64,000 nt of DNA from Salibacter halophilus. Its GTDB lineage: Bacteria > Bacteroidota > Bacteroidia > Flavobacteriales_G > Salibacteraceae. Location: positions 1 to 64,000 of the forward strand of contig NZ_WACR01000009.1 in the NCBI RefSeq assembly GCF_008806325.1. The letters are read 5' to 3'. The notes below the pieces were generated by a model. That model was not told the origin of the DNA and did not search any database. It saw only the letters and a list, made by a program, of their open reading frames with translations. Below, piece after piece: positions 28,806 through 38,073 of this stretch (its first letter is position 1; the number at the start of each line of letters is the position of its first letter). The position numbers and the translations under genes are program-made.

Positions 28806-28834
28806 AAGCCGGTTTTTAAGACCGGCTTTTTTTA
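28806..28834 (+). terminator. Terminator after accC
   Basis: AAGCCGGT / ACCGGCTT stem with a 7-nt loop and a T7 run. The downstream gene's near-consensus -7 box overlaps the end of this T run. Confidence 0.9.
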
Positions 28835-28843
28835 TTTTGTACC

Positions 28844-30355
28844 ATGAAACTGATCAACAGACTATGGAATGATAAGCCGCTCGCGCTTATCTTGTTTGCC
28901 GGAGCTCTCTTTAGAATAATCTCGGCAATCTTCTCTGAGGGTTATGGAATGCACGATGATCATTTCTTAGTCCTTGAACCTGCACAAAGCTTTTTAGAAG
29001 GCGAAGATTATAATGATTGGTTACCAGAGAATCAGACGAATCCTATTCCTAGCGGACACAGTTGGTTTTACGTAGGTATTCATTATGTATTGCTCTATTT
29101 ACTTGAATTCGTTGGAGTACTAGATCCTAAAATCAAAATGCTTGTTATTAGGATTATTCATGCAGCCTATAGCATGTTGATCATTTCGATGGGTTATAAG
29201 ATAGTGCGCACAATGAGTTCATTTCACAATGCGCGCCTTGCAGGGCTTATACTGGCTTTGCTATGGTTCTTTCCAATTCTCTCAGTGCGCAATCTGGTGG
29301 AGATGGTTTGTATTCCTCCATTGATGGCGGCTACTTACCAGATGCTGAAATTTGAAGAAAAGAAAAAGTTCACGTTCGTTATACTTGCTGCTGTGTTTGC
29401 CGGACTTGCAACTGGCATTCGCTACCAAGCTGCATTATTCACACTCGGCTTTGGTCTTCTGCTGGTTATACGGCAAAAGTGGATTCCCGCTATTGTATTC
29501 AGCGTTTTTTGGGCGCTTGCCTTTTTTGCTACTCAAATCGGGGATCTGATCATTTGGCACAAGCCATTTGCAGAGTTTTCAGAATACGTTCGCTACAACA
29601 TCGAGAACAAAACAACTTATTTTGACAGACCGTGGTATATGTACCTGGGAACGGTTGCCGGGTTACTGATTCCACCAGTGAGCGTCATGCTCATGTTCGG
29701 TTTTGGCTACGGAGCAAAAAAGTACCTTGCCGTTTTTCTGCCAGCATTCGTATTCTTCGTATTTCACTCTTATTTCCCAAACAAGCAGGAACGCTTTATC
29801 CTTCCTGTTTTTCCGTTTGTGATAATGCTTGGAGTTGTAGGCTGGAGCATGTGGAAATCACGATCATCGTTTTGGCAAAAACGAAACGGACTGTACCGTG
29901 GAATGTGGGTTTTCTTTTGGATCGTCAATAGCGTTTTATTGCTCTTCTTTACACCGGCTAGTACAAAAGAAAGTCGCGTTGAGGCAGCTTACTGGTTGGG
30001 GCAACAACCCGATTTTAACAATCTAATTGTAGAATCCTCACACAGTGACAGTTATGTTTCGCCTCCCACTTTTTATTTTGGTTCATGGCCAAACTATTAC
30101 TACACGACAAAGAAAAAGCCGGCTGAGAGACTCGCGAATTCTGAAGATGTTCAGAACCCAAAAAACAAACCGAATTACGTGTTCTTTATGACGGAAGAGC
30201 ATTTAGATGAACGGATTAAGCGCTTTGAAGAAGGCTATGGAAAAGAGATTGAACTTGTGAAAACTTTTGAGCCCAGCTACATTGATGAGTTGCTCCACGA
30301 ACTCAATCCGCACAACAACAATCAAACGGTAAGGGTCTACAAGATCAAGGAGTAA
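28844..30355 (+). CDS. GT22-like mannosyltransferase, multi-pass membrane protein
   Basis: A 503-aa integral membrane glycosyltransferase with about ten hydrophobic segments, likely using a polyprenyl-phosphate sugar donor. The first external loop has an acidic pair (GMHDDHFLVLEPA), and SVRNLVEM and PNKQERFILPVFPF resemble the conserved blocks of the GT22/PIG-B/Alg9 family. The acceptor is unknown. A near-consensus -7 box ending at 28839 lies 4 nt before the ATG. The last 11 nt overlap the end of the convergent dxs gene. Confidence 0.8.
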   Translation: MKLINRLWNDKPLALILFAGALFRIISAIFSEGYGMHDDHFLVLEPAQSFLEGEDYNDWLPENQTNPIPSGHSWFYVGIHYVLLYLLEFVGVLDPKIKMLVIRIIHAAYSMLIISMGYKIVRTMSSFHNARLAGLILALLWFFPILSVRNLVEMVCIPPLMAATYQMLKFEEKKKFTFVILAAVFAGLATGIRYQAALFTLGFGLLLVIRQKWIPAIVFSVFWALAFFATQIGDLIIWHKPFAEFSEYVRYNIENKTTYFDRPWYMYLGTVAGLLIPPVSVMLMFGFGYGAKKYLAVFLPAFVFFVFHSYFPNKQERFILPVFPFVIMLGVVGWSMWKSRSSFWQKRNGLYRGMWVFFWIVNSVLLLFFTPASTKESRVEAAYWLGQQPDFNNLIVESSHSDSYVSPPTFYFGSWPNYYYTTKKKPAERLANSEDVQNPKNKPNYVFFMTEEHLDERIKRFEEGYGKEIELVKTFEPSYIDELLHELNPHNNNQTVRVYKIKE

Positions 30356-32171
30356 ATGCGTTATCAATTTGGGTTCGAATCGTGGCAGGATTCGAACCTA
30401 TAACTGAGTAGAGTTCCTCTTGTGTGCCGTGCTCGATCACTTCATCCGGAATTCCCAGGATCTTTACCCTGATGCCGGGATGATGCTCAGCCACGTATTC
30501 CGCAACTGCGGAGCCGAATCCGCCTTTTTTAGCACCATCTTCCACGGTGATGAACACTTTGTGGTCTTTTGCCAGATCATCGATCAGAGCCGTGTCTAAC
30601 GGCTTCACAAAGCGCATATCAGCGTGAGTAGGATTGTGCTTTGTTTCGGTCAGAGCCTTTTCCACGAGCCTACTCGTTGTACCGATCGAAAGCACAGCAA
30701 CACGCTCTCCATCTTTGAGGATTTCTCCCTTCCCGATTTCCACCTTTTCAAAATCATTTTTCCAGTCGATCAGTGAGCCTCTTCCACGTGGGTAGCGGAT
30801 CAGGAAACTCTGTTTTACTTCATCGAGCTGAGCGGTATAGAGTAGGTTGCGCAATTCGTGCTCGTTTCGTGGAGCGGCAATGATGAGGTTCGGGATGCAA
30901 CGCGAATATGCGATATCGTAAGCTCCGTGGTGAGTGGGGCCGTCAGCTCCAACCAGTCCGGCACGGTCGATGCAGAAGATCACTTTGAGGTTCTGAATCG
31001 CCACATCGTGGATGAGCTGGTCGTAAGCTCGCTGCAAAAAGGTAGAGTAAATGGCGACTACCGGCAACAGACCTTGCGTGGCCATTCCGGCTGCGAGAGT
31101 CACTGCGTGTTGTTCGGCAATGCCCACGTCAAAAGTGCGTTGCGGAAATTCATCCATCATAAAAGTGAGCGAACTGCCCGTTGGCATGGCGGGTGTAATT
31201 CCCACCAGTTTTTCGTTTTGGTGAGCCAGCTCAACAAGGCTCTGACCAAAAACATCCTGGAATTTAGGAGCTTTTTCGCCCGGTTTTTCCTTTTTGAGCA
31301 CCTTGCCTGTTGCCGCATCAAAAATTCCGGGAGCGTGCCATTTCGTTGGATTTCCCGTTTCGGCCGGTTCGTAACCCTTGCCCTTTTTCGTGATGACATG
31401 AATGAGCTTGGGTCCTTCGAGCTGTTGCGTTTTTTCAAAAACGTGATTCAACAATTCGATATCGTGCCCGTCAATAGGCCCAAAATAGCTGAAGTGCAAA
31501 TCTTCAAAGAGGTTTGAATCGGGTTGTGGTTTTCCCGCAAAAGCCCGCTCAAGTTGGTCGTAAATACGGTTCGGTTCTGACCGGTACCTATCGACTGAAG
31601 ATTTGAGGAACTGGTTGAGTGCCCCAACGCTGGGGTCGATGCTCATGCAGTTGTCGTTGAGCACAACGGTAAGGTTAGTCCCGGCAGTTCCAGCGTGGTT
31701 GAGTGCCTCAAACGCCATTCCCGCCTGCATCGCGGCATCGCCAATAACGGCCACGTGTTGGCGCTGCTTTTTTTGGAGCTTATCGGCCAGGGCCATTCCC
31801 AGCGCTGCGCTGATGGATGTTGAGGAATGCCCAACACCAAAGGTATCGTATTCGCTCTCGGCTCGCTTTGGAAAGCCCGATAGTCCGTGCAGTTTGCGGT
31901 TCGTGTGAAATTGCTCTCTCCGTTCCGTGAGTATCTTGTGTCCGTAAGCCTGGTGACCCACATCCCAAACGAGTAAATCATTTGGCGTTTGGTAGATGTA
32001 GTGCAGTGCCACGGTAAGTTCCACGGTTCCCAGGCTGGCTCCGAGGTGACCGCCATGTTCTGCCACGATGGAAATGATGAATTCCCGCAACTCGCGGGCC
32101 AGTTCATCGAGATCTGACCGTTGCAGTTTTCGCAAATCCTGTGGATTGTCGATGGACGATAACAATTTCAT
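30345..32171 (-). CDS. dxs: 1-deoxy-D-xylulose-5-phosphate synthase
   Basis: Thiamine-dependent condensation of pyruvate and glyceraldehyde phosphate. 608 aa from the ATG at 32171. Conserved blocks include GHLGASLGTVELTVALHY, WDVGHQAYGHKIL, the catalytic Glu in GIAEQHAVT and GADGPTHHGAYD. The thiamine-binding GDG...NDN motif reads GDAAMQAG...NDN here, the second Gly being Ala (codon GCC). The mevalonate genes alongside should make isoprenoids, so this enzyme probably serves vitamin B6 and thiamine synthesis. The start is picked because an upstream in-frame TTG is inside the -7 box. It ends in an 11-nt overlap with the mannosyltransferase gene. Confidence 0.93.
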   Translation of the reverse strand: MKLLSSIDNPQDLRKLQRSDLDELARELREFIISIVAEHGGHLGASLGTVELTVALHYIYQTPNDLLVWDVGHQAYGHKILTERREQFHTNRKLHGLSGFPKRAESEYDTFGVGHSSTSISAALGMALADKLQKKQRQHVAVIGDAAMQAGMAFEALNHAGTAGTNLTVVLNDNCMSIDPSVGALNQFLKSSVDRYRSEPNRIYDQLERAFAGKPQPDSNLFEDLHFSYFGPIDGHDIELLNHVFEKTQQLEGPKLIHVITKKGKGYEPAETGNPTKWHAPGIFDAATGKVLKKEKPGEKAPKFQDVFGQSLVELAHQNEKLVGITPAMPTGSSLTFMMDEFPQRTFDVGIAEQHAVTLAAGMATQGLLPVVAIYSTFLQRAYDQLIHDVAIQNLKVIFCIDRAGLVGADGPTHHGAYDIAYSRCIPNLIIAAPRNEHELRNLLYTAQLDEVKQSFLIRYPRGRGSLIDWKNDFEKVEIGKGEILKDGERVAVLSIGTTSRLVEKALTETKHNPTHADMRFVKPLDTALIDDLAKDHKVFITVEDGAKKGGFGSAVAEYVAEHHPGIRVKILGIPDEVIEHGTQEELYSVIGSNPATIRTQIDNAFTP

Positions 32172-32177
32172 TGGGTA

Positions 32178-32185
32178 CAAAGGTA
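32178..32185 (-). promoter_or_regulatory. -7 box of dxs
   Basis: TACCTTTG on the minus strand, exact TAnnTTTG, 6 nt before the dxs ATG and within the 23-nt gap after the upstream ubiA-like gene. Confidence 0.6.
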
Positions 32186-32194
32186 ATGATGCGG

Positions 32195-33079
32195 TTAAAC
32201 CAGCGGGATACTCAAAATGCCGAGTGCCAGAATTATTTTATAAAGCGTGTTGATGACCTTGAAATCGGCTTGTTTTTTGGCACGGTAAACGAGTATTGAG
32301 CTCATTAAAACCATGATGATCGCAGCTCCAAAGTAAATTGCAACTTTATCGATGGCGTAGGTGAGGTAGAGCAAAACGGGCGGAATGGGAGTGAGCGCCA
32401 TTGCGGTGTAGAGCAATCGCTTTGTTTTTTTGATCCCGAAATCGATGGGAACTGTGTGGTAACCGTAAATGACATCGCCTTTTTCGCCCAGGATGTCTTT
32501 GATAATCTCCCTGATAAATTCAATGATGGCGATGAACGCCACGTAAAAGAAAATAGCGTAGTTGATGTTGTCGAAGTAAACTACGATAATGAGGAACGGG
32601 GCAATGGTCAGAGCCACAGCTGCAATATCGTTCAGAACCGAGATCTTGCGCATTTTGTGACTGTAGAACCACAGCGCGATGGAAAACAAAAAGTTGAAGA
32701 GCATGATCCGCTTGGAAACGTAAAAACTGGTGATCATGCCTAGCGTGTTGAACAGAAAGTAGAAATTGAGTGCTGTTTTTTCGCTGATGAGCCGGTGAAT
32801 GACGACTTCTCCCGGTTTGTTGATGATGTCGCGCTCCACATCGTAAAAGGCGTTGATGATAAATCCCGAAGCGATTATGAACGAAGAAGAGAGAACCACC
32901 AAAAATAATTCCGGATCGAGGATCACGGTGAGCCAGTCTTTATCGGGGTTTAAAATAAATACCGATGCGAGATACTGAGCCAGTATTAAAATGAGGATGT
33001 TGTACCACCTGACGAGAGACAGAAGGGCGAAAAACTTAAATAGTGCAACACGCTGGCGCCTATTTAAGATCCTTTTCAA
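32195..33079 (-). CDS. UbiA-family prenyltransferase
   Basis: Transfers a prenyl chain to an acceptor inside the membrane. 294 aa with about eight hydrophobic helices. The first Asp-rich motif is NAFYDVERD (about residue 87) and the second region is IIKDILGEKGDVIYGY. Flavobacterial relatives next to mevalonate genes are often named geranylgeranylglycerol-phosphate transferases, but the acceptor cannot be read from sequence. Its start overlaps the mevalonate kinase stop by 4 nt, so all three genes from mvaD are one operon. Confidence 0.85.
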   Translation of the reverse strand: MKRILNRRQRVALFKFFALLSLVRWYNILILILAQYLASVFILNPDKDWLTVILDPELFLVVLSSSFIIASGFIINAFYDVERDIINKPGEVVIHRLISEKTALNFYFLFNTLGMITSFYVSKRIMLFNFLFSIALWFYSHKMRKISVLNDIAAVALTIAPFLIIVVYFDNINYAIFFYVAFIAIIEFIREIIKDILGEKGDVIYGYHTVPIDFGIKKTKRLLYTAMALTPIPPVLLYLTYAIDKVAIYFGAAIIMVLMSSILVYRAKKQADFKVINTLYKIILALGILSIPLV

Positions 33080-34026
33080 AACTTGTAAATTACCTCGAGT
33101 TCGTGATTTTTAAGGAGCGATTTGGCTTTTTCCAGGTCTTGCGTAAAACCGAGGACAAACCCTCCGCCACCTGAGCCACACAATTTGAGATAGTAAGCGT
33201 TCGACTCCAATCCCTGCTTCCAAATTTTGTGGAATGCTTTAGGAATCATCGGCTTGAAATTATCGAGGATCAGACCCGATAAATTCTTGAGGTTTTTGAA
33301 TAGCGGCTTGGTATCGCCTTTCAGGAATGCGTTGATGCATTCATCGTTGTATTTTTTGAACTGCGATTTGATCATGTTGCGAAAACCTTCCTGCTTCATC
33401 TTTTCCATAAAGATGTTCACCATCGGTTGAGTTTCGCCAGGTGTACCGGAGTTGAGGAGGAAGATCGCGCCTTCTTCAGCCGAGCTGTCATTTGAGGCGG
33501 GAATTCCCACTGTGCCCAAATCCCCTTTTCCTTTGATGAGGATGGGAAGCTTGAGGTAGCATATTAGCGGATCAATACCCGAGCTCTTGCCGTGAAAGAA
33601 CGATTCCATCTTACCGAAAATCTCTTTCAACTCAACAATTTCATTTTTCCCGATTTCTTCTTCTGACTGACCAAATTTATCGATCGCGTATTTGTCGTAA
33701 ATGGCTGCTACGATAGCTCCTGAACTGCCCACTCCGAATCCCTGCGGAATGGTAGAGTCGAAATACATACCCTTTTCGATGTCTTTTTTGAAAGCTTCCA
33801 CATCGATTTTCGCATGAAAATCCGGCTCGTTCACCAGGTTCTGAAGGTGAGTGGCGTATTCATTGAGCGCTTTTTGTGATTTTTCTTTCGCTTCAAAGTT
33901 TTCTGATGAAAATTTGAGTTCACCGCGAAATGCTTTGTAGGGAATAGACAACCCCATTGAGTCCTGGATGATGCCGTACTCACCGAACAAGAGAATCTTA
34001 GAATAAAATAGCGCCTCTTTAATCAT
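33076..34026 (-). CDS. Mevalonate kinase-like GHMP kinase
   Basis: Phosphorylates mevalonate (inferred substrate), 316 aa. GHMP features: N-terminal YSKILLFGEYGI, the ATP loop GFGVGSSGAIVAAIYD near residue 102, and C-terminal LCGSGGGGFVLGF. It lies between the decarboxylase (4-nt overlap) and the UbiA protein (4-nt overlap). Context makes mevalonate kinase the best call. Confidence 0.87.
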   Translation of the reverse strand: MIKEALFYSKILLFGEYGIIQDSMGLSIPYKAFRGELKFSSENFEAKEKSQKALNEYATHLQNLVNEPDFHAKIDVEAFKKDIEKGMYFDSTIPQGFGVGSSGAIVAAIYDKYAIDKFGQSEEEIGKNEIVELKEIFGKMESFFHGKSSGIDPLICYLKLPILIKGKGDLGTVGIPASNDSSAEEGAIFLLNSGTPGETQPMVNIFMEKMKQEGFRNMIKSQFKKYNDECINAFLKGDTKPLFKNLKNLSGLILDNFKPMIPKAFHKIWKQGLESNAYYLKLCGSGGGGFVLGFTQDLEKAKSLLKNHELEVIYKF

Positions 34027-35114
34027 GGCATTAATTGTTGAGGGCCTTCACCCACATTGTCGCAAATATAATTTTTGTCTTCACAATAAACAATGAGTTC
34101 ATTCTGAATAAACTCGAGAACTATTGGTTCAGCGCTCTCAGGGTAGAGGAGATGAACGTTTGCTCCCGCGTCTAAAGTGAAGAACAACTGAGTACCTGTT
34201 TCTGTTCGCCAGTTGCGCACTTTTTCAATGACAGCGAGTGTGTTGGGCTTCATGAGGATGAATGATTCAGGCCCGCTCATCATGAGTGCGTGAAGCATTA
34301 ACGCTTCTTGTTCAACAAGGTTTCCAAAGGCTTCAATATCACCTTTTTCCAGGATGTGTTTGAGTTCTGTAATGTTGTTGTTGGCGGTTTGGTAGCGCTC
34401 ATCACGAAAAGGGTGTTTGTCGAGCAAACTGTGACCAACTGTGCTGGAAACTGATTTCTTTCCCTGATCGATGAGAAGTATGGTATCGCGAAAAGTGTGA
34501 AAGTCTTTGTGGACTTCCTTTTCGGGAACTTGAATAGCGTAGAGGTCAGATCCGTTGGCGTACTCGTGATGCTGACCCCACATGGCGAATTTCGAGTAAA
34601 CTGAACGGCTTGCACTTCCCGACCCGATGCGGGCGAGGAAAGAGGCTTTTTCGTAAAAGAAGTCGCTGTCAACATTTCCGTTGAGTTCTTTCTCGAGCGA
34701 CATGCAGCAAAGTGCCAGCGCGCTCATCCCTGATGCTGACGATGCGATTCCGCTCGAATGGGGAAACGAGTTTTTGGTGTGGATCTGAATGTGGTAATCC
34801 TGCAAAAACGGCTGAAAGCCACGAATTTTATCCAAAAAGGAAAATGCTTTTTGTCCGAACGCTTTTTGCTCTTCGCCATCGAGGAAGAGCTGAAGGTTTT
34901 GGCGATCGCTGCCTCGTTTTCCAAATATTACCGTTGTGGTTGTTACGCATTGTGATAGCGTAAAACTGAGCGAAGCGTTTGCCGGCAACTGATCGCCTTT
35001 TTTGCCCCAGTATTTTACCAGCGCAATATTGGAGGGCGACTGCCAGGTGTATTCTGCCTGCTCAACGGGGCTGTTGATTCCCCTGAAAATAAAATCTGCC
35101 GTTTCCTTCATCAT
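34023..35114 (-). CDS. mvaD: Diphosphomevalonate decarboxylase
   Basis: Makes isopentenyl diphosphate from mevalonate diphosphate with ATP. About 363 aa from the ATG at 35114. SPSNIALVKYWGKKGDQLPA and PHSSGIASSASGMSAL are the family signatures. The frame is open for 27 more codons, but the chosen ATG (two adjacent ATGs) sits 11 nt behind an exact -7 box at 35126-35133. It is the first gene of the mvaD-kinase-ubiA operon. Confidence 0.94.
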   Translation of the reverse strand: MMKETADFIFRGINSPVEQAEYTWQSPSNIALVKYWGKKGDQLPANASLSFTLSQCVTTTTVIFGKRGSDRQNLQLFLDGEEQKAFGQKAFSFLDKIRGFQPFLQDYHIQIHTKNSFPHSSGIASSASGMSALALCCMSLEKELNGNVDSDFFYEKASFLARIGSGSASRSVYSKFAMWGQHHEYANGSDLYAIQVPEKEVHKDFHTFRDTILLIDQGKKSVSSTVGHSLLDKHPFRDERYQTANNNITELKHILEKGDIEAFGNLVEQEALMLHALMMSGPESFILMKPNTLAVIEKVRNWRTETGTQLFFTLDAGANVHLLYPESAEPIVLEFIQNELIVYCEDKNYICDNVGEGPQQLMP

Positions 35115-35125
35115 TATGAGTTGTG

Positions 35126-35133
35126 CAAAAGTA
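35126..35133 (-). promoter_or_regulatory. -7 box of the mvaD operon
   Basis: TACTTTTG on the minus strand, exact TAnnTTTG, 11 nt before the ATG. Confidence 0.55.
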
Positions 35134-35282
35134 CGGATTTGGTTTTGTTGATGAAGTGGTTCAACAGATGAATTGAGGATTGGTTTAGGAAGCAATTTAA
35201 AAATAAACCAGAGTGAAAAATAATCTATAACGTATCATTATACAAACAAAAATGACTATTATTGTTTTAATAAATAAACATT

Positions 35283-35612
35283 ATGGCGAATAAGAGTCCT
35301 GTTTTATTACCGAAAATGCAACGACTTTTAGCTGAAGTTGGAGAAAATATAAGACTTGCCCGGTTGAGGAGAAAGCTCAGTAGTGAGCAAATGGCTGAGC
35401 GCTCAGGTATGGGACGGTCAACTTATGTGAAAATTGAAAAAGGAAATCCTGGAGTGAGTATTGGGTATTACTTAAATGTCCTCAACGTGTTAGGGTTGGA
35501 GAAAGATTTTTTACAACTTGCTAAAGATGATGTATTGGGCCGTAAGTTACAGGATGCTAACCTAAGTACGAAAGAAAGAGCTCCAAAGAGAAAGAAAAAT
35601 AGCAATGAGTAA
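35283..35612 (+). CDS. HipB-like XRE antitoxin
   Basis: Antitoxin and autorepressor of 109 aa. The HTH (SSEQMAERSGMGRSTYVKIEKG) is followed by a basic tail ending KERAPKRKKNSNE. It overlaps the HipA gene by 8 nt, the usual coupling of such pairs. A small dyad GTAT-catt-ATAC at 35232-35243 lies in the promoter region and may be an operator. The pair is AT-rich and lacks any GGTCAGANCC copy. Confidence 0.88.
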   Translation: MANKSPVLLPKMQRLLAEVGENIRLARLRRKLSSEQMAERSGMGRSTYVKIEKGNPGVSIGYYLNVLNVLGLEKDFLQLAKDDVLGRKLQDANLSTKERAPKRKKNSNE

Positions 35613-36885
35613 GCGGGAAACCAAAAGGGACGTATTCGTATTTGCAGATTGGAGAGGAATGGAAGAACCTACTCTAATGGGGGTGTTACATTCAGAATTG
35701 CTTCGGGGGAAAGAGGTGTTCGCATTTGAATATGCTAATGACTGGTTGCAATCGGAACACGCTTCGTGGTTAGACCCTGATCTGGGGTTGTTTTCAGGAC
35801 CTCAACACATTAGAGGTGAAAAGCCGAATTTTGGTTTGTTTCTGGACTCTTCTCCTGATCGATGGGGACAACTTTTGATGCGAAGACGGGAGGCAGCTTT
35901 GGCCAGAAAAGAAGAACGCTCTCCTCAAACACTTTTTCAAACAGATTATTTGCTTGGTGTTTATGACGAACACCGGATGGGAGCTTTGCGCTACAAGCTC
36001 GATATTAATGGCTCATTTTTAAATGATAATAAAGAGATGGCTGCTCCCCCGTGGACATCAATTAGGGAGCTGGAAGAAATCAGTTTACGTTTAGAAGATG
36101 ACGAGATAATCAATGACCCTCATTATTTAAAGTGGTTAAATATGTTAGTTGCTCCAGGCTCATCCCTGGGTGGAGCTAGACCTAAGGCAAGTATTCTTGA
36201 TTCAAATGGTCACCTTTGGATTGCTAAGTTTCCAAGTCGTAATGATGAATTTGATATAGGGGCATGGGAGAGATTGACCTACGAAATGGCTATTGATGCC
36301 GGAATAAATATGGCAGAGTCAAAAGCAAAAAAATTCTCGAGTAGACACCATACTTTTTTAACAAAGCGTTTTGACCGAACAGATAAAGGCGAAAGGATTC
36401 ATTTTGCTTCAGCCATGACTCTATTGGGATATTCAGATGGTCAAAATTATCAGTATGGAGTAAGTTATTTAGACCTTGTTGAATTCATAATGGAAAAGGG
36501 AGCAAATGTGGATGAAGATATGGAAGAGCTGTGGAGGAGAATTATTTTCAGTATATGTGTTTCAAATACAGATGATCATTTGCGAAACCATGGTTTCATA
36601 TTAACTCCTGATGGCTGGGAATTGTCACCTGCCTACGATATAAATCCTGTTGAAACAGGTTCAGGGCTGAGTTTGAATATTTCTGAAGATGATAACTCAT
36701 TGAACTTAGATTTGGCTATAGATGTGTGTGAGTATTTCCGCTTATCTAAAGATCGGGCTTATGAGATTATCAAAGAAGTTAAAAAAGCTGTTTCAAGTTG
36801 GAGAATAAAAGCAAAGCGATACGGAATATCAAAAGCAGAACAAGAACTAAAAGAACGAGCTTTTCTAGCTACAGAAACAAAATGA
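35605..36885 (+). CDS. HipA-family serine/threonine kinase toxin
   Basis: Kinase toxin of 426 aa that in known cases inactivates a target such as glutamyl-tRNA synthetase and causes persistence. The N-terminal HipA coupling domain (GVLHSELLRGKEVFAFEYA; GLFLDSSPDRWGQLLM) is followed by the kinase core. That core carries the loop SSLGGARPKAS, catalytic SNTDDHLRNHGF and metal-binding LSPAYDINP. All key motifs are intact. The target here is unknown. Confidence 0.92.
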   Translation: MSKRETKRDVFVFADWRGMEEPTLMGVLHSELLRGKEVFAFEYANDWLQSEHASWLDPDLGLFSGPQHIRGEKPNFGLFLDSSPDRWGQLLMRRREAALARKEERSPQTLFQTDYLLGVYDEHRMGALRYKLDINGSFLNDNKEMAAPPWTSIRELEEISLRLEDDEIINDPHYLKWLNMLVAPGSSLGGARPKASILDSNGHLWIAKFPSRNDEFDIGAWERLTYEMAIDAGINMAESKAKKFSSRHHTFLTKRFDRTDKGERIHFASAMTLLGYSDGQNYQYGVSYLDLVEFIMEKGANVDEDMEELWRRIIFSICVSNTDDHLRNHGFILTPDGWELSPAYDINPVETGSGLSLNISEDDNSLNLDLAIDVCEYFRLSKDRAYEIIKEVKKAVSSWRIKAKRYGISKAEQELKERAFLATETK

Positions 36886-37106
36886 ATAGATATGAGTATT
36901 TTGTATTCATTCCTTACACACCTGCAAGTATTTTACAAGTTTAATCATTAAGGATAATCACAATTTGAGAAAAACTGATCACGCGCTTTTAAATTGGATT
37001 CAGGGTCAGGCCATTTTAATTCTCTAGCCAATACTATTTGATCGGTTTAACCAACCCATTTAGCAACTTATTCCAAATCTTCTTATCTTCCCCAAAACAA
37101 AAGCAC

Positions 37107-37559
37107 ATGAAATTCAAGATGATGCAGACGAAACGGGAGGTTGAGTTGAAATCTTACTTACTCTCGTTTTTGGCTAATAAATGGGATTACACGATTCATG
37201 TAGGTTGTGATAGTCAGAATTTTTCATCTAAAACGGTTTACGTCACTACGGTGGTGATTCGCTTTCAGAACCGTGGGGCCCATGTGCTTTACAAAAAGGA
37301 AGTTGTTCCCAAGATTTTGGATATGTGGACGCGCCTGTGGGCTGAGATCGAACGATCTGTTGAACTGGCTACTTATCTGGAGGAAGAGTGCGGAGTGGAG
37401 GTGAGCCAGGTCGACATGGATTTCAACGAAGACCCTCAATTCCCGAGCAACAAGGTGTTAAAAGCCGCAAGCGGCTATGTGAGCAGTTTGGGTTTTATCG
37501 TGAAAGCCAAACCGAATTTGCTTATGGCTACTTGGGCTGCGAATGTGTTGTGTCATTGA
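37107..37559 (+). CDS. YkuK/DUF458-family RNase H-like protein
   Basis: 150 aa from the ATG at 37107 (MKFKMMQTKREVE); the 23 codons before it would start from a TTG in untranslated-looking sequence. VGCDSQNF (Asp) and VDMDFNEDPQFPSNK resemble the RNase H-like YkuK family, whose activity is unproven. It lies inside the toxin-antitoxin stretch. The 221-nt gap before it shows nothing definite. Confidence 0.8.
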   Translation: MKFKMMQTKREVELKSYLLSFLANKWDYTIHVGCDSQNFSSKTVYVTTVVIRFQNRGAHVLYKKEVVPKILDMWTRLWAEIERSVELATYLEEECGVEVSQVDMDFNEDPQFPSNKVLKAASGYVSSLGFIVKAKPNLLMATWAANVLCH

Positions 37560-37579
37560 GTTGTTAGGGAAATAGGTTG

Positions 37580-37660
37580 CTTTTGCTAAAGCAAAAGAAT
37601 GAGATAGGTTTTTCGCATTTGCGAAAAACGATATAGATTTCTCGCTTTGCTCGAAATGAG
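37580..37660. repeat. Three tandem hairpin units
   Basis: Consecutive units of about 30 bp each begin ATAG and carry a different hairpin. CTTTTGCT-aa-AGCAAAAG is at 37580-37597 and GTTTTTCGCA-tt-TGCGAAAAAC at 37608-37629. A third, imperfect one (TTTCTCG ctttg CTCGAAA) is near 37639-37657. Only the hairpin position is conserved between units, not the arm sequence. Confidence 0.6.
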
Positions 37661-37716
37661 GTATGTTCTCTCGTTGTGGCTCATGAGTCGTTTTACTCAA
37701 GAACGTGGATTGGACT

Positions 37717-38058
37717 TCAGGAGGAGACTGATATGTTTTCCTTTATTTGTGATATCAGCTTTTGTAGAGTGGCTTTTTTGAACTGGGTGATTTTCTTGAT
37801 AATAAGAGAGCGGTGAACAGTAAATAATTCATTTGTTCTCACTTCACTTTCTTTTCTGAGTTTAATGTCAATTTCATTCTGATTGATGTGAAAGGACAAT
37901 TCGTCATTCCTGATGACAGATGTTATTTTAGCGACAATCAAATTTTGCCTGTTTATAGAATCCTTTGAAATGATGACAACTGGTCTTTTTTTAGATCTCG
38001 ATAGATCAGTGTAAGGATAAGGAAGTAGTACAATATCACCCTGATTAAAGTTTTTCAT
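37717..38058 (-). CDS. PemK/MazF-family toxin
   Basis: Likely ribosome-independent mRNA endonuclease, 113 aa. Typical MazF/PemK features are NQGDIVLLPYPYTDLS and KKRPVVIIS at the N-terminus, and the conserved segment RTNELFTVHRSLI. It lies 15 nt after an acidic protein that should be its antitoxin, transcribed on the same strand. Confidence 0.9.
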   Translation of the reverse strand: MKNFNQGDIVLLPYPYTDLSRSKKRPVVIISKDSINRQNLIVAKITSVIRNDELSFHINQNEIDIKLRKESEVRTNELFTVHRSLIIKKITQFKKATLQKLISQIKENISVSS

Positions 38059-38073
38059 CGGTGGAGAACAATT

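Noticed and set aside
30858-31517. 219-aa plus-strand reading frame inside dxs
   Set aside because: It is antisense to strongly conserved DXS blocks and shows no domain.
37580-37660. Hairpin units as a CRISPR array
   Set aside because: The unit sequences differ, there is no constant repeat with variable spacers, and no cas gene is present.
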